From: Clostridiaceae bacterium
GTDB lineage: Bacteria; Bacillota; Clostridia; DSM-8532
Direction: 5' to 3'
DNA length: 53,386 nt
NCBI GenBank assembly: GCA_012719645.1
Contig: JAAXZX010000060.1
Span: 1 to 53,386, forward strand
The position numbers and the translations under genes were made by a program. How positions within the stretch are numbered: the first letter of the stretch is position 1; every line of letters begins with the position of its first letter. The notes under the pieces are model-generated. The model had not been told where the DNA came from. It did no database searches and saw only the letters and a program-made list of their open reading frames with translations. This document shows positions 1 through 8,254 of this stretch, piece after piece.

Positions 1-72
1 GACTAGCCAAGGGGACGGTTCCTCTGGTTTGGCTCACCGGGCTAGCCAGAGGAACCGTCCCCCTGGCTAGCC
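1..72. repeat. REP-like inverted repeat at the left edge
   Basis: Two arms of about 32 bases face each other. The core GGGGACGGTTCCTCTGG (11-27) is perfectly complementary to 46-62, with 18 bases between, and the arms carry the palindrome GGCTAGCC. The same core returns at 53328-53344 at the other end of the window. Short palindromes of this type in Firmicutes are often associated with REP-associated tyrosine transposases; none is in the window. The right arm contains the stop codon of the neighbouring glycosyltransferase gene. Confidence 0.85.
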
Positions 73-1002
73 TAATACATAGAAATGCGTATTGGGCACC
101 GACTTGCGGTCGGAGAAGCCCCATTTGAACCAAGGGAAGAATTCTTTTACCCCGCCGATGGCGGCGGAGAGCCTTTCAAGGTATGGGTGGTAGATCAGCG
201 ATACCACCTTATCATCATTGATATGGTAGTACCAGCACAGGTTGAACTCATACCGGCTTATGATGGAGAGCCCCGAGAAATGGTAGAAGATCAGCGGGAC
301 ATTGTTAAGAAGGACCTGGCCGCCTTTCCTGCTTACCCTGTAGTTTGTGATGTTCCACAGGGCGGCGTTTGCCCCGATGGATGTCACTATATGTAGGTTT
401 TCGTACTTTCCGGGCCAGTCCTCCACGTACCTCTGGTCGCCGAACAGCCTTCGCTGCGGTTCTTCCTTGATGGGGCAGTGGGCTATGCATTTTTCCGCCC
501 ACTCTTTTATGGCGGCAAGGCTTGTGCCGTCCCTCCTGCACCCCACAAACCCGGTATTATAGATACCGGTGATGGCGTAGAAGTGCTCGAAGTTCTTCGA
601 GTTCCTGTGGTGGGTCAGGTACAGGGATGCGTCAGGCTTTTCCGCAAAGATGGCGGCGGGATTCGAGAAAAAGAAGAGGTCCGCGTCGAGATGGGCGAAA
701 TAATGCGCGTCGGGAAAGAATTGCAGCACATGGTTCAGAAACACGGGCTTCAGGGTCCAGCAATATGCATGGAACAGCCGGTTGGCCCTGGCTTCACGAA
801 GCGTTTCGTCCTCAATCTCCTGGAGCCGTAACAAAACAATGTTTCTGAACGGGATCGCCCGGAGAACATCATATACCTCGTCATCGGCGCACAGCACATA
901 CAGTTTGTAGTCTCCGGCGTTCTCCTGCAGTGAGGAATTCATGGCAAGGAACTTGTACAGGTGGTCCCTGGAAACAACGGTGGTAAAGTGGTAAGCATCC
1001 AT
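67..1002 (-). CDS. Glycosyltransferase, DAD-motif (GT8-like), paralogue 1
   Basis: A predicted cytoplasmic glycosyltransferase of 311 residues that probably adds a sugar to a surface polysaccharide or glycoprotein. Residues 106-108 are DAD inside HLDADLFFF, the usual metal/nucleotide-sugar binding motif. Further blocks shared with its paralogue at 2224-3156 are YCWTLKP (about 80-86), YNTGF (148), FGDQ (187) and YHFSG (240). I start it at the ATG at 1002 because GGGAG lies 8 bases upstream; the in-frame TTG at 1008 is too close to that site. It is the last visible gene of the rfbF-like operon. The stop codon TAG lies inside the terminal inverted repeat, so the final residues may be altered from the ancestral form. 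Acceptor and donor are unknown. Confidence 0.8.
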   Translation of the reverse strand: MDAYHFTTVVSRDHLYKFLAMNSSLQENAGDYKLYVLCADDEVYDVLRAIPFRNIVLLRLQEIEDETLREARANRLFHAYCWTLKPVFLNHVLQFFPDAHYFAHLDADLFFFSNPAAIFAEKPDASLYLTHHRNSKNFEHFYAITGIYNTGFVGCRRDGTSLAAIKEWAEKCIAHCPIKEEPQRRLFGDQRYVEDWPGKYENLHIVTSIGANAALWNITNYRVSRKGGQVLLNNVPLIFYHFSGLSIISRYEFNLCWYYHINDDKVVSLIYHPYLERLSAAIGGVKEFFPWFKWGFSDRKSVPNTHFYVLG

Positions 1003-1018
1003 ACGCAAAACTCCCTGT

Positions 1019-2227
1019 CTATATATTCAGGCCTATCCTGGGTCCCAGTTCGATGTTGAGAGCCATCTTCAAAAGATCGCGGAGCATCCCGACAAAATGT
1101 ATCGCCTTGCCCGCATCAATCCATTCCCTTGTCTGGCGGATGATGAGCGGGATATTGTCGGCGACGCCCAGTATGGTTTCCGGTGACGGTCCTTTATAGG
1201 GCTTGTAGCGGCTCTTCCGGATAATATTAAGCAGTTCGAGAAACACCCGCAGGATCTGGTGGCTCTCCTTCTCCGGCAGCAGCCGGTTTATATCGCCAGC
1301 CACAAGGTTGATCCTGCCGGAGTCGGTCTTCAATGCTTCCTGGAGACAGACCATCTGCATATCCAGGAAATAGATATGGTTATACTTCTCGCAGATATAT
1401 GTCACGTTCTCCACCACGTCCACCCAGGTGAAGTTGGCAGGATGCTCCTGGTGGCAGCTCATGATATCCTCCGCCATTACAAACCGGCATCCGTCCTTGA
1501 ACAGCCTGATGCCCAGGTCGTAATCTTCATAGCCGTACCGGACAATGCCTTCGTCAAACATACCCACGCCCAGCACCCTGTCCCTGGGCGCCGAAAGGTT
1601 GTTGGTTATGAAAAAGCGCCAGGGCAGGTTATATCCCTCAAGGGAACTTCCGTATTTCTTCAGCACCTGCTTCAGGTCCACGATGAATGGAAGGTCAAGG
1701 TCAAAGCTGTATTTCATGTAGCTTTCGTCCAGCACATCGGCTTCGGATATGAGGGGCGTCCGGTCCTGGGGCGGGTTGCCGGGTTCCCTTACATTCCCGG
1801 TTATTCGCTCGAATCTTGCCATCTGCTCAAGGCTGAACCTTTTGTAGAAATAGGAATAGATGCGCTTCCAGAACAGGCCGCAGACTACCAGGCCATCCTC
1901 CTTCTCATGGGCCTGGATATGCTTGCTTACAAAGTCCCTTGAGGCGATCATATCGCTGTCATGAAATATGAGTATGTCGCCCTGGGCTTCAAGTATGCCC
2001 TGGTTGCGCCCGCGCGCGATGCCCCGGTTTTCCTCAAGGCGGATAACCCTCATGGGAAACCTTGCCTTGAAATCATTCAACATATCCATGGTGCGGTCAT
2101 TGGACCCGTTGTCCACCACGATGATCTCCACATCGTCGCCCTGGTAATCCTGGTTGTTCAGCGCCACGAGGTTAAGGTACAGCCTTTCCCTGGCATTCCA
2201 GGAGGGTATTATAATGCTCGCTCTCAA
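1019..2227 (-). CDS. Family 2 glycosyltransferase
   Basis: A 402-residue GT-A fold glycosyltransferase, inverting type by family. Visible landmarks are the N-terminal ASIIIPSWN strand, VVDNGS (37-42) for nucleotide binding, HDSD (89-92) as the metal motif, and GYEDYDLG (232-239), the ED acceptor-side motif typical of galactosyltransferase-like C-terminal segments. The start is a TTG overlapping the TGA of the upstream gene by three bases; AAGGAG about 11 bases upstream supports it. It is tightly coupled to the genes on either side and likely builds the same glycan. The C-terminal 120 residues carry no motif I recognise. Confidence 0.85.
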   Translation of the reverse strand: MRASIIIPSWNARERLYLNLVALNNQDYQGDDVEIIVVDNGSNDRTMDMLNDFKARFPMRVIRLEENRGIARGRNQGILEAQGDILIFHDSDMIASRDFVSKHIQAHEKEDGLVVCGLFWKRIYSYFYKRFSLEQMARFERITGNVREPGNPPQDRTPLISEADVLDESYMKYSFDLDLPFIVDLKQVLKKYGSSLEGYNLPWRFFITNNLSAPRDRVLGVGMFDEGIVRYGYEDYDLGIRLFKDGCRFVMAEDIMSCHQEHPANFTWVDVVENVTYICEKYNHIYFLDMQMVCLQEALKTDSGRINLVAGDINRLLPEKESHQILRVFLELLNIIRKSRYKPYKGPSPETILGVADNIPLIIRQTREWIDAGKAIHFVGMLRDLLKMALNIELGPRIGLNI

Positions 2228-3156
2228 TTCTTTTCACTCTCCTTCCTCGCCAGGTCCTGGGCATCCGAACAGCCGTCGAATCCGGGATCTATAAGGCTTA
2301 TTTTGCGTATTACATCCTGCAGGATGTGGAGGTAAATGTAGTAGAAAAACGGCGGATCAACCGATTTCTGCTCATGGATCATTATTATCCTGTTGCCCTT
2401 AAGCACCCTGAAACCGCTGAAATGATAACAGATCAGCCTGTCCCCGCCTGCCATGATCTTTCCGTCGACAATCGAGTAATGATACAGTGCGCGGTTCCAG
2501 TGGCCGATATTGACGCCCGGGGTCTGGATCTCGCAAACATTCGGGAATTTCAGGGGCATGTCGTCCAGGTATTTCTGGTCGCCGAAAAGGCCTGCCTCGG
2601 GCTTGCTTACACAGGACTCCAGGCAGCGAGTCTTCCACCATCTGAGGCATTCAAGGCCTGTTTCATCACGTTTGAAGCTGATGAACCCCGAATTGTACCT
2701 GCCTAAAAGGGCCTGGAGTTTTTTCTTGTTTTCGGGCTCAAGGGACGGGATGACTATATCTCCGCGGGACAGCAGCACCGAACAGTGGGGCTGGTTTCCG
2801 AATATAACAGACGGATCTGAAAAGAAAAAGAGATCCGCATCCACGAAGGTCACCCTGTCAATATCGGGGTCGCGTGAAAATACCGCCTCGATCAGGAGCG
2901 GCTTCAGCGTCCAGCAATACTCGTTTATCCTGCGGTTTTTTTTGAGCCGGTCCAGGGGTTCGTTCCTGAGTTCGCATATATGAAGCAGCCTTATGCGCTG
3001 CCAGCCCATCCTGCTGATGAGCCGGTGCGTTTCGTCGTCCACGCAGAGCACATAGATTATATGGTTCTTTATAACCTCATTCAGCGAGCAGAACAGGGCA
3101 ATGGCCTGGTAGAGCCTGAACCTGGAAATCACTGTGCAAAAGACCTGTTCCTTCAT
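2224..3156 (-). CDS. Glycosyltransferase, DAD-motif (GT8-like), paralogue 2
   Basis: A 310-residue paralogue of the gene at 67-1002, with the DAD motif again at residues 106-108 ([11 protein letters not shown]) and the same YCWTLKP, YNSGF, FGDQ and YHFSG blocks in the same order. Conserved spacing with diverged flanks suggests an old duplication and different acceptors. Start ATG overlaps the upstream stop codon (ATGA), a sign of translational coupling. Role: predicted sugar transfer in a surface glycan assembled from the CDP-sugar made by the two upstream genes; this is inferred from context. Confidence 0.8.
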   Translation of the reverse strand: MKEQVFCTVISRFRLYQAIALFCSLNEVIKNHIIYVLCVDDETHRLISRMGWQRIRLLHICELRNEPLDRLKKNRRINEYCWTLKPLLIEAVFSRDPDIDRVTFVDADLFFFSDPSVIFGNQPHCSVLLSRGDIVIPSLEPENKKKLQALLGRYNSGFISFKRDETGLECLRWWKTRCLESCVSKPEAGLFGDQKYLDDMPLKFPNVCEIQTPGVNIGHWNRALYHYSIVDGKIMAGGDRLICYHFSGFRVLKGNRIIMIHEQKSVDPPFFYYIYLHILQDVIRKISLIDPGFDGCSDAQDLARKESEKN

Positions 3157-4154
3157 ACCGCGTCACTCTCCGAAGCGCCATTGAAGCTGATTTTTGCAAA
3201 ATATGCCTTGTACCATTCGATTGTTCTCCTGAGCCCTTCATCAAGGCTGTATCCCGGCGCCCACCCCAAGAGCCTTTTAGACTTTGATGCGTCAAGGTAC
3301 TGGTGCCTGATCTCATTGCCTGCCTGGTTCAGGATAACCGGCTCCAGGTCCGAGCCCATTATGTCAAGGATCCTGCGGACCAGTTCCAACACCGTGACCT
3401 GGACCTCGTTGCTGAAGTTGAAGGCTTCGCCGAAGAGCCCTTTGCTTTCCATCTTTTCGGCCAGGAGCATATAGGCGCTTACCGCGTCCCCCACATAAAA
3501 ATAATCCCTGATATAGGTTCCGTCGCTGCGGATAATCGGCGCCTCCCCCCTGATTATGCTTCGGATGGTCTGGGGGATTATCCTGCTGAAGTTGGTATCC
3601 CCCTCTCCGAAAAGATTGCCGCAGCGGGTTATGCAGACCGGAAGCCCGTATGTTTTATGATAAGCCTGAGCAATCAGGTCTGCGCAGCTTTTTGACACGT
3701 CATAGGGGTGCCTGCCCATAAGCGGCATATCCTCGTTGTATGGCAGGACCGCCTGATCCCCGTATGCCTTGTCGCTGGAAGCCACGACGATCCTCCGGAC
3801 CAGCGGGTTCCTCCTGCAGGCCTCCAGCACATTCCAGGTACCGCGAATATTGGCCTCAAAGGTGGACAGGGGGTTGCGGTTGGCCGTCCCGACTATGGCC
3901 TGCGCCCCTACATGGAATACGGTATCTATCTCATATTCGTTCAGGACCCGCTCCAAGACGGGATAATCCTCCAGTGATCCATGGACCAGGCTGATATCCG
4001 CATCATCGCCCAAAATATCGGAGCGTGCCGTCCTGTCCCGTACAAGGCCTGTTACGACCGCTCCTTCTTCTTTCAGCGTTTTTACCAGATGGCTTCCCAA
4101 AAAACCTGTACAGCCGGTAACAAAAACCGGCCTTCCATTCCAAAAACCGCTCAT
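3153..4154 (-). CDS. rfbG: CDP-glucose 4,6-dehydratase-like SDR epimerase/dehydratase
   Basis: An extended short-chain dehydrogenase of 333 residues. The NAD-binding glycine motif is GCTGFLG (14-20), the active-site strand carries VASSDKAYG (114-122), and YDVSK (141-145) supplies the catalytic Tyr and Lys. The first residues, [13 protein letters not shown], resemble RfbG (FWxGKxVxVTG), and the gene directly follows a glucose-1-phosphate cytidylyltransferase, the usual partner. Predicted product: CDP-4-keto-6-deoxyglucose. I chose the ATG at 4154 (ATGA overlap with rfbF, GGAGGG 8 bases upstream) over the longer frame starting at 4169, which has no ribosome site. A related NDP-sugar epimerase is the alternative. 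Confidence 0.78.
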   Translation of the reverse strand: MSGFWNGRPVFVTGCTGFLGSHLVKTLKEEGAVVTGLVRDRTARSDILGDDADISLVHGSLEDYPVLERVLNEYEIDTVFHVGAQAIVGTANRNPLSTFEANIRGTWNVLEACRRNPLVRRIVVASSDKAYGDQAVLPYNEDMPLMGRHPYDVSKSCADLIAQAYHKTYGLPVCITRCGNLFGEGDTNFSRIIPQTIRSIIRGEAPIIRSDGTYIRDYFYVGDAVSAYMLLAEKMESKGLFGEAFNFSNEVQVTVLELVRRILDIMGSDLEPVILNQAGNEIRHQYLDASKSKRLLGWAPGYSLDEGLRRTIEWYKAYFAKISFNGASESDAV

Positions 4155-4918
4155 TTCCAAACCCTCCAATGATCCATGCCGTTCTCGGCCATCCTGTTCA
4201 TGGTCATGATGTCATAGTAGGTATCGCAGGCATACCAGAACCCGTCATGCAAATAGACAGCCAGCTGCCCGTCCCTTGACAGGTCCGCCAGGGCGTTCCT
4301 CTCAAGGCTGTTTGGCACAACGGCGGACAGGTAGTCGAACACGCCGGGTTCAAAAACAAAAAAGCCGCCGTTGATAATACCTTCCCGGCCTTCCTTTTCC
4401 GCAAAGGAATCGGCGATCCCATCCCGGACCGTCATGGTGCCGTACTGGCTTTTCTTGTTGATCCCTGTAACGGTGGCAACCAGGCCTTTTTCCCTGTGAA
4501 AGGCCAGAAGCCTGCGAAGGTTGATATCGGACAGGCCATCCCCATAGGTAGCCATAAATGTTTCGTTTCCAATGAAATCCTTCGCTTGTCTGATCCTGTC
4601 TCCGGTCAGGGTATCCAGGCCCGTGTCCAGGAACGTGATCTTCCAGTCCTCGGCCTTTTCCAGAAGCGTGATGCGGCTGTTTTCGGTATCAAGAATAAAG
4701 CTGTGGTTTTTCCAGGGGTAATCCATAAAGTACTCCTTGATCCTGTCTCCCCTGTAACCCAGCAGCAGTATGAAATCATCAAAGCCATAATGCTTGTAAA
4801 GCTTCATGATATGCCAGAGCATCGGCATGCCGGCTATGGGAACGAGCGGTTTTGGCATATCCCTGGTCAGCTCGTGCATCCTCATACCCCGGCCGCCGCA
4901 TAGTATCAGAACTTTCAT
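4151..4918 (-). CDS. rfbF: Glucose-1-phosphate cytidylyltransferase
   Basis: A 255-residue nucleotidyltransferase that makes CDP-glucose from CTP and glucose 1-phosphate, the entry step to CDP-deoxyhexoses. Visible are the nucleotide-binding GGRGMR (8-13), KPLVPI (23-28), [11 protein letters not shown] (35-45) and GYRG (54-57), the RfbF-type LDTG...TGDRI stretch (97-109) and YGDGLSD (125-131) with metal-binding aspartates. It heads the five-gene minus-strand glycan operon and overlaps the dehydratase by four bases. A GGGAGG lies just before the ATG. The classic glycine-rich signature has R-G-M-R where many members have L-G-T-R, a mild divergence. Confidence 0.85.
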   Translation of the reverse strand: MKVLILCGGRGMRMHELTRDMPKPLVPIAGMPMLWHIMKLYKHYGFDDFILLLGYRGDRIKEYFMDYPWKNHSFILDTENSRITLLEKAEDWKITFLDTGLDTLTGDRIRQAKDFIGNETFMATYGDGLSDINLRRLLAFHREKGLVATVTGINKKSQYGTMTVRDGIADSFAEKEGREGIINGGFFVFEPGVFDYLSAVVPNSLERNALADLSRDGQLAVYLHDGFWYACDTYYDIMTMNRMAENGMDHWRVWK

Positions 4919-5034
4919 ATCCTCCCCCGAAATGGTGTCATAGGTTTGTACACATAATCATGATACGCAGTTGCGCGACAAATAGTTCAGAGCAAAGCAG
5001 GCGGCCTGTCGCGGGGAAACCGGGAAAGATACAT

Positions 5035-5244
5035 TCATACCGACGTGTTGTTGAAGAATGCTTCATCTACATAATCATAGCTGTAGCAGTCATCATAAAA
5101 AACCGTGATGGTCAGCCTCCATCGGTTGTTGCTGTCCACCGATTCGGACTGTTTCAGCGCGATTACCTGCTTTTTGCTGATAAAACGGTTCACCATGGTC
5201 TCCAGGGTTCTGACATCATCCCCGGAAAAGATCTTGATCTTCAA
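5035..5244 (-). CDS. Small Cse60-like sporulation protein
   Basis: A 69-residue protein that begins KIKIFSGDD, continues with an amphipathic helix (about 12-25) and ends in a strand-rich half (WRLTITVFYDD). Size, the opening KIKIF strand and the following helix resemble the Cse60 family, a sigma-E-controlled sporulation protein of unknown function in Bacillus. The start is decided by the ribosome site: GGAGG lies 8 bases before a TTG at 5244, whereas the GTG at 5259 overlaps that GGAGG. It stands alone between the glycan operon and the tRNA genes. Family assignment is from memory and tentative; that it is a real gene is more likely than not. Confidence 0.5.
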   Translation of the reverse strand: MKIKIFSGDDVRTLETMVNRFISKKQVIALKQSESVDSNNRWRLTITVFYDDCYSYDYVDEAFFNNTSV

Positions 5245-5468
5245 AACAGCCGCCTCCACCTTGATCCATGGAATCTTTCTCTTACTTAATTATATTAGGA
5301 TGAAACCCGATCATAACCATATTGTCCCGGCAATGACCGGGCCGGCGGACCTGCCCTTGCCATCTGCCCCAAGGCGCCGGGTGCTGAGCGTACCGGACAG
5401 CATTTTGTTCCGTTTGGGACTGCTGCCGGACCCTGCCCGAAACGGCCTGAAATGGTACTAAAAAAGTA

Positions 5469-5497
5469 TTGACGCCCTTTCATGACTTTGCTATACT
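5469..5497 (+). promoter_or_regulatory. Sigma-A promoter of the tRNA pair
   Basis: TTGACG at 5469-5474 and TATACT at 5492-5497 with a 17-base spacer. It lies 30 bases before tRNA-Met, the expected place for a stable-RNA promoter. Confidence 0.75.
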
Positions 5498-5526
5498 ATA
5501 AAAGCGCGTTGAAACGCGGGAATCAT

Positions 5527-5603
5527 GGCGGCGTAGCTCAGGTGGCTAGAGCATGCGGTTCATACCCGCAGTGTCGTTGGTTCAAATCCGACCGCCGCTA
5601 CCA
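5527..5603 (+). tRNA. tRNA-Met (CAU), elongator type
   Basis: A full cloverleaf of 77 bases including encoded CCA. Acceptor GGCGGCG pairs with CGCCGCT (one G-U); the D arm is GCTC...GAGC; anticodon stem TGCGG/CCGCA encloses TTCATAC, anticodon CAU; the T arm has GGTTCAAATCC. The acceptor pairing G1-U72 and the absence of three consecutive G-C pairs in the anticodon stem favour elongator over initiator tRNA. A tRNA-Ile2 with lysidine-modified CAU cannot be fully excluded from the gene alone. Confidence 0.93.
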
Positions 5604-5608
5604 ATTGA

Positions 5609-5683
5609 GGCCCCATGGTCAAGTGGTTAAGACACGGCCCTTTCAAGGCCGTAACAGGGGTTCGAATCCCCTTGGGGTCACCA
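5609..5683 (+). tRNA. tRNA-Glu (UUC)
   Basis: A 75-base tRNA with encoded CCA, five bases after tRNA-Met. Acceptor GGCCCCA pairs with TGGGGTC, the anticodon stem CGGCC/GGCCG holds CTTTCAA with anticodon UUC, and the T arm reads AGGGGTTCGAATCCCCT. It is co-transcribed with tRNA-Met and ends just before a hairpin terminator. Confidence 0.95.
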
Positions 5684-5716
5684 AAAAAGAGACTGTCATG
5701 CGTGACAGTCTCTTTA
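5684..5716. terminator. Bidirectional intrinsic terminator
   Basis: The stem AGAGACTGTCA (5688-5698) pairs perfectly with TGACAGTCTCT (5703-5713) around TGCG. T residues follow on the plus strand (tRNA operon), and a six-T run follows on the minus strand (lipoprotein gene at 5758-6837), so it can serve both convergent units. Confidence 0.88.
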
Positions 5717-5757
5717 TTATTCCTTCCGCCAAGCTGTAAGGATGTATCATGCGGCAA

Positions 5758-6837
5758 TCAGTTTATGCTTTCAATGCACCAGCCGTAGTCTTTTCTGACC
5801 ATGGAGAAGGTGAATTCATGCACCTGCCCGTAGTAATCGGCGCCGTAAACCCGTACTTCGGCAGAATCCCCTTCCTGGCTGATCTCAAATCCCAACCCTT
5901 CATCAAGCTCAAGAACTTCGTTGCTCAGCGCATGATATAGATCTCTCAGGGAGTCTTGCACCACAATGTCGGGGGGGTTGGGGCAAAGCATGGCCATCCG
6001 GTCATCGGCTGCCGGGCAGTTTTCAAGGGCCAGGGTGCTCAGGATAAGGTATTCGGTTATGACACCTTCAATGGCGTCGGGGTACCCGGGAAGCTCTATA
6101 TCGCAGATGTCCGGGTAGAGAAGGCCGTCAATCCAGAGAAACTGCCTGTGTATCGGATAATAGAAAACGTCATAGCTCCATCTTCTCTGATAAAAACCGT
6201 CATAGATCCCGTCATCATCAAGATCAAGCAGCGCGTCTTCCCCGGCGCCGGTTGGTGAAGCCGCGACGAACAACTGAAGGACCCCTTCCCCATAAATCTC
6301 ATAGATGGCAAAACCGCTCAGCGATACCCAATTGGTCAGTTCAACGCAGATAAAGGTCAAATCGGTTTCAGCAAAGCGAACCGGTTCTATTTTCCTTATC
6401 GAATAGCCGTTGTCATTACCAGACAACTCACCCACCTGGCTCAATATGCCATCCTTGAGCCGGAGGACATAAAAACCTGATATATCATCATCGGAACTTC
6501 CTGCCACAACCACGGCTTCATCGGAGCCATCCCTGTCAAAATCCTCAATAAAGCAGCCCAGCACGTTTTCATCCTGGTGGTTCCTGTCCATGAACACCCT
6601 GACCTGGTTCACATCAAGTCCACTACCTGTGACAGGGTCGGGGCTCGGATCGGGTGATGAAGTCGGGGTAGCTTCAGGTGAAGGTGTTTCGGTTTCAACT
6701 GCTTCCGGGGTATTCTCCGGGTCGTCATCGCCTCCCGTCCCTGCGGTCCTCCTTGAACATCCGGTCAGCACAAGGGCCAGGCAGACAAAAAGGATCATGA
6801 GCAAAAAAACGGGAGAATATCGCTTTTTTCTTACCAT
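5758..6837 (-). CDS. Lipoprotein with DxDxDG repeats, function unknown
   Basis: A 359-residue predicted lipoprotein: basic N-terminus, hydrophobic segment and lipobox LTGC with Cys 27, followed by a Pro/Thr/Ser/Glu-rich linker (about 40-72). The globular part contains two calcium-loop-like stretches, DFDRDG (99-104) and DLDDDG (205-210), of the kind seen in FG-GAP/VCBS-type repeats of proteins whose text describes calculated outputs or ligand-binding beta-propellers. Start at 6837 is chosen because AAGGAG lies 9 bases upstream; the ATG at 6867 lacks a convincing site. It is a single gene ending at the shared terminator. No enzyme motif is visible; the role at the membrane surface is unknown. 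Confidence 0.75.
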   Translation of the reverse strand: MVRKKRYSPVFLLMILFVCLALVLTGCSRRTAGTGGDDDPENTPEAVETETPSPEATPTSSPDPSPDPVTGSGLDVNQVRVFMDRNHQDENVLGCFIEDFDRDGSDEAVVVAGSSDDDISGFYVLRLKDGILSQVGELSGNDNGYSIRKIEPVRFAETDLTFICVELTNWVSLSGFAIYEIYGEGVLQLFVAASPTGAGEDALLDLDDDGIYDGFYQRRWSYDVFYYPIHRQFLWIDGLLYPDICDIELPGYPDAIEGVITEYLILSTLALENCPAADDRMAMLCPNPPDIVVQDSLRDLYHALSNEVLELDEGLGFEISQEGDSAEVRVYGADYYGQVHEFTFSMVRKDYGWCIESIN

Positions 6838-7125
6838 AATACCCTGCTCCTTTATTGCCTTACTCATTTTATAATCCTGAATAAATCATAATTTCCATAC
6901 TTTACTATATATATTAGCATAATTCCCGGCAAAGTAAATAAAATCCATAAATCTTTTCAGGTATAATCGTCTGCATTTTATGTTATAACAGGGTAAACAA
7001 AATGCATCCCAAAACTGTAACAAAGAATTGAAAAGCAGGGAGGAAATATGGATTCTTCTTCCGATACAGGTTTAAAGTCCTTGTAAACGGGATGGGATAA
7101 ATGGATGAAACAGAATGGGACAAGG

Positions 7126-8016
7126 TCACGGATCATCCGTTCCGTCAATGCCTATACGGTTTTCCCTTGCATAGTAAAACAGGTATTGCTGGGCTATGCC
7201 GGCCAGCGGTCCAAACTTCCTGCGGGCAAAGTCTGCGATTTCTTCATTGGTTCTCCCGCTTTCCGGGTACAAAACGGCCATTACGCGCCTTACCCACCTG
7301 TCCACCGGGAAGGCGTCGGGAATAAGCCCGCTGAAGAGCCCGATGCAGTCCGCCACCTTCCTGCCAACACCATAGAACTTCAGAAGCTCCTCCCGCACAT
7401 CGGAGGAATCCATGCCGGATAAAGCGCCAGGATCAAGCTCCAGCGCCTGCCGGGACGCGCAAATGATGTACTTGGCCCTGTAACCTGCCCTGATGCATCC
7501 GAGGGATTCTTCCGAAAGGGCAGCCAGCGTCTTTGCTTCCGGGAAGGAGTACAGGATCCGCCCATTGTATTCCACGGGCTTCCCGTAATTCTCTGACAGG
7601 CATTCAATAATCCTTCTTATTCTCGGTATGTTGTTGTTCTGTGAGATGATAAAAGATATGAGGGTTTCAAAGAAATCCTGTTTCAACAGCCTTAACCCTG
7701 GCGCGAAGGCAATGGCTTTTCTCATTACCGGATCATTTTCGGAAAGCTTCCGCTGGACAGCATCATAGTCACGGCCAAGATCAAAGTAGTCATGCCATAC
7801 CCCGGAGAAGTCGGCCGGCGTCATGTTATGGAAGACAATATCGCGGCCGTTTCTTTCAGCCTCTGCCACCAGCCCCCTTACGATCCCCAGCCAGTTTCCG
7901 TTCTCAAGCCTCCTCCACCTGAAACACTGCCCGCAATCGAAGGTCTGCTCAAAGTCGAAGTTATTAACATTCCGCAATATTACCCGGTTTTTATCATAAA
8001 TCAATTCCACCGACAT
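7126..8016 (-). CDS. ogg: 8-oxoguanine DNA glycosylase/AP lyase, OGG1 type
   Basis: A 296-residue base-excision repair enzyme that removes 8-oxoguanine from DNA. The N-terminal OGG domain carries FDCGQCFRW (26-34); the HhH-GPD domain has ISQNNN (124-129), the helix-hairpin-helix FYGVGRKVADC (214-224) with catalytic Lys 220, and FPVDRW (236-241) with catalytic Asp 239. This matches human OGG1 Lys249/Asp268 in context (VGxKVADC, VPVD). GAGG lies 9 bases before the ATG. It is divergent from the fapA gene and appears monocistronic. Confidence 0.9.
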   Translation of the reverse strand: MSVELIYDKNRVILRNVNNFDFEQTFDCGQCFRWRRLENGNWLGIVRGLVAEAERNGRDIVFHNMTPADFSGVWHDYFDLGRDYDAVQRKLSENDPVMRKAIAFAPGLRLLKQDFFETLISFIISQNNNIPRIRRIIECLSENYGKPVEYNGRILYSFPEAKTLAALSEESLGCIRAGYRAKYIICASRQALELDPGALSGMDSSDVREELLKFYGVGRKVADCIGLFSGLIPDAFPVDRWVRRVMAVLYPESGRTNEEIADFARRKFGPLAGIAQQYLFYYARENRIGIDGTDDP

Positions 8017-8110
8017 TTTTCGCTGCCTCGCTATTATTTATAAATTATTGCAATAATTTACATAGAAACAACCGCCATTTGCCCTGTGATCCGCTTGATA
8101 AAAAGACTTC

Positions 8111-8140
8111 TTGTTAATGCTATACTTAGTATAGTATAAT
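8111..8140 (+). promoter_or_regulatory. Sigma-A promoter of fapA with overlapping palindrome
   Basis: TTGTTA (8111-8116), 18-base spacer, TATAAT (8135-8140). In the spacer, CTATACT-T-AGTATAG (8120-8134) is a perfect 7-1-7 inverted repeat, placed where a repressor could block polymerase. About 110 bases of leader follow before the ATG. The protein that might bind is unknown. Confidence 0.55.
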
Positions 8141-8254
8141 AAAAACATACACAATTATTAATATTTTAACATCTTTCGCGCCTGAATAAACCGTAAATTT
8201 GGAACGGTAAATATACCTCGGTTTGATTGAATGCCGCACAAGGGGTATAGCGTC

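Noticed and set aside
5260-5468. Small frames between the Cse60-like gene and the tRNA promoter
   Set aside because: No ribosome sites and arginine/proline-rich text on both strands; only the tRNA promoter is supported.
7048-7086. Twelve-codon frame with a good GGGAGGA site downstream of the lipoprotein promoter region
   Set aside because: Too short to support as a gene, no neighbour on the plus strand to regulate; could be a gene remnant.
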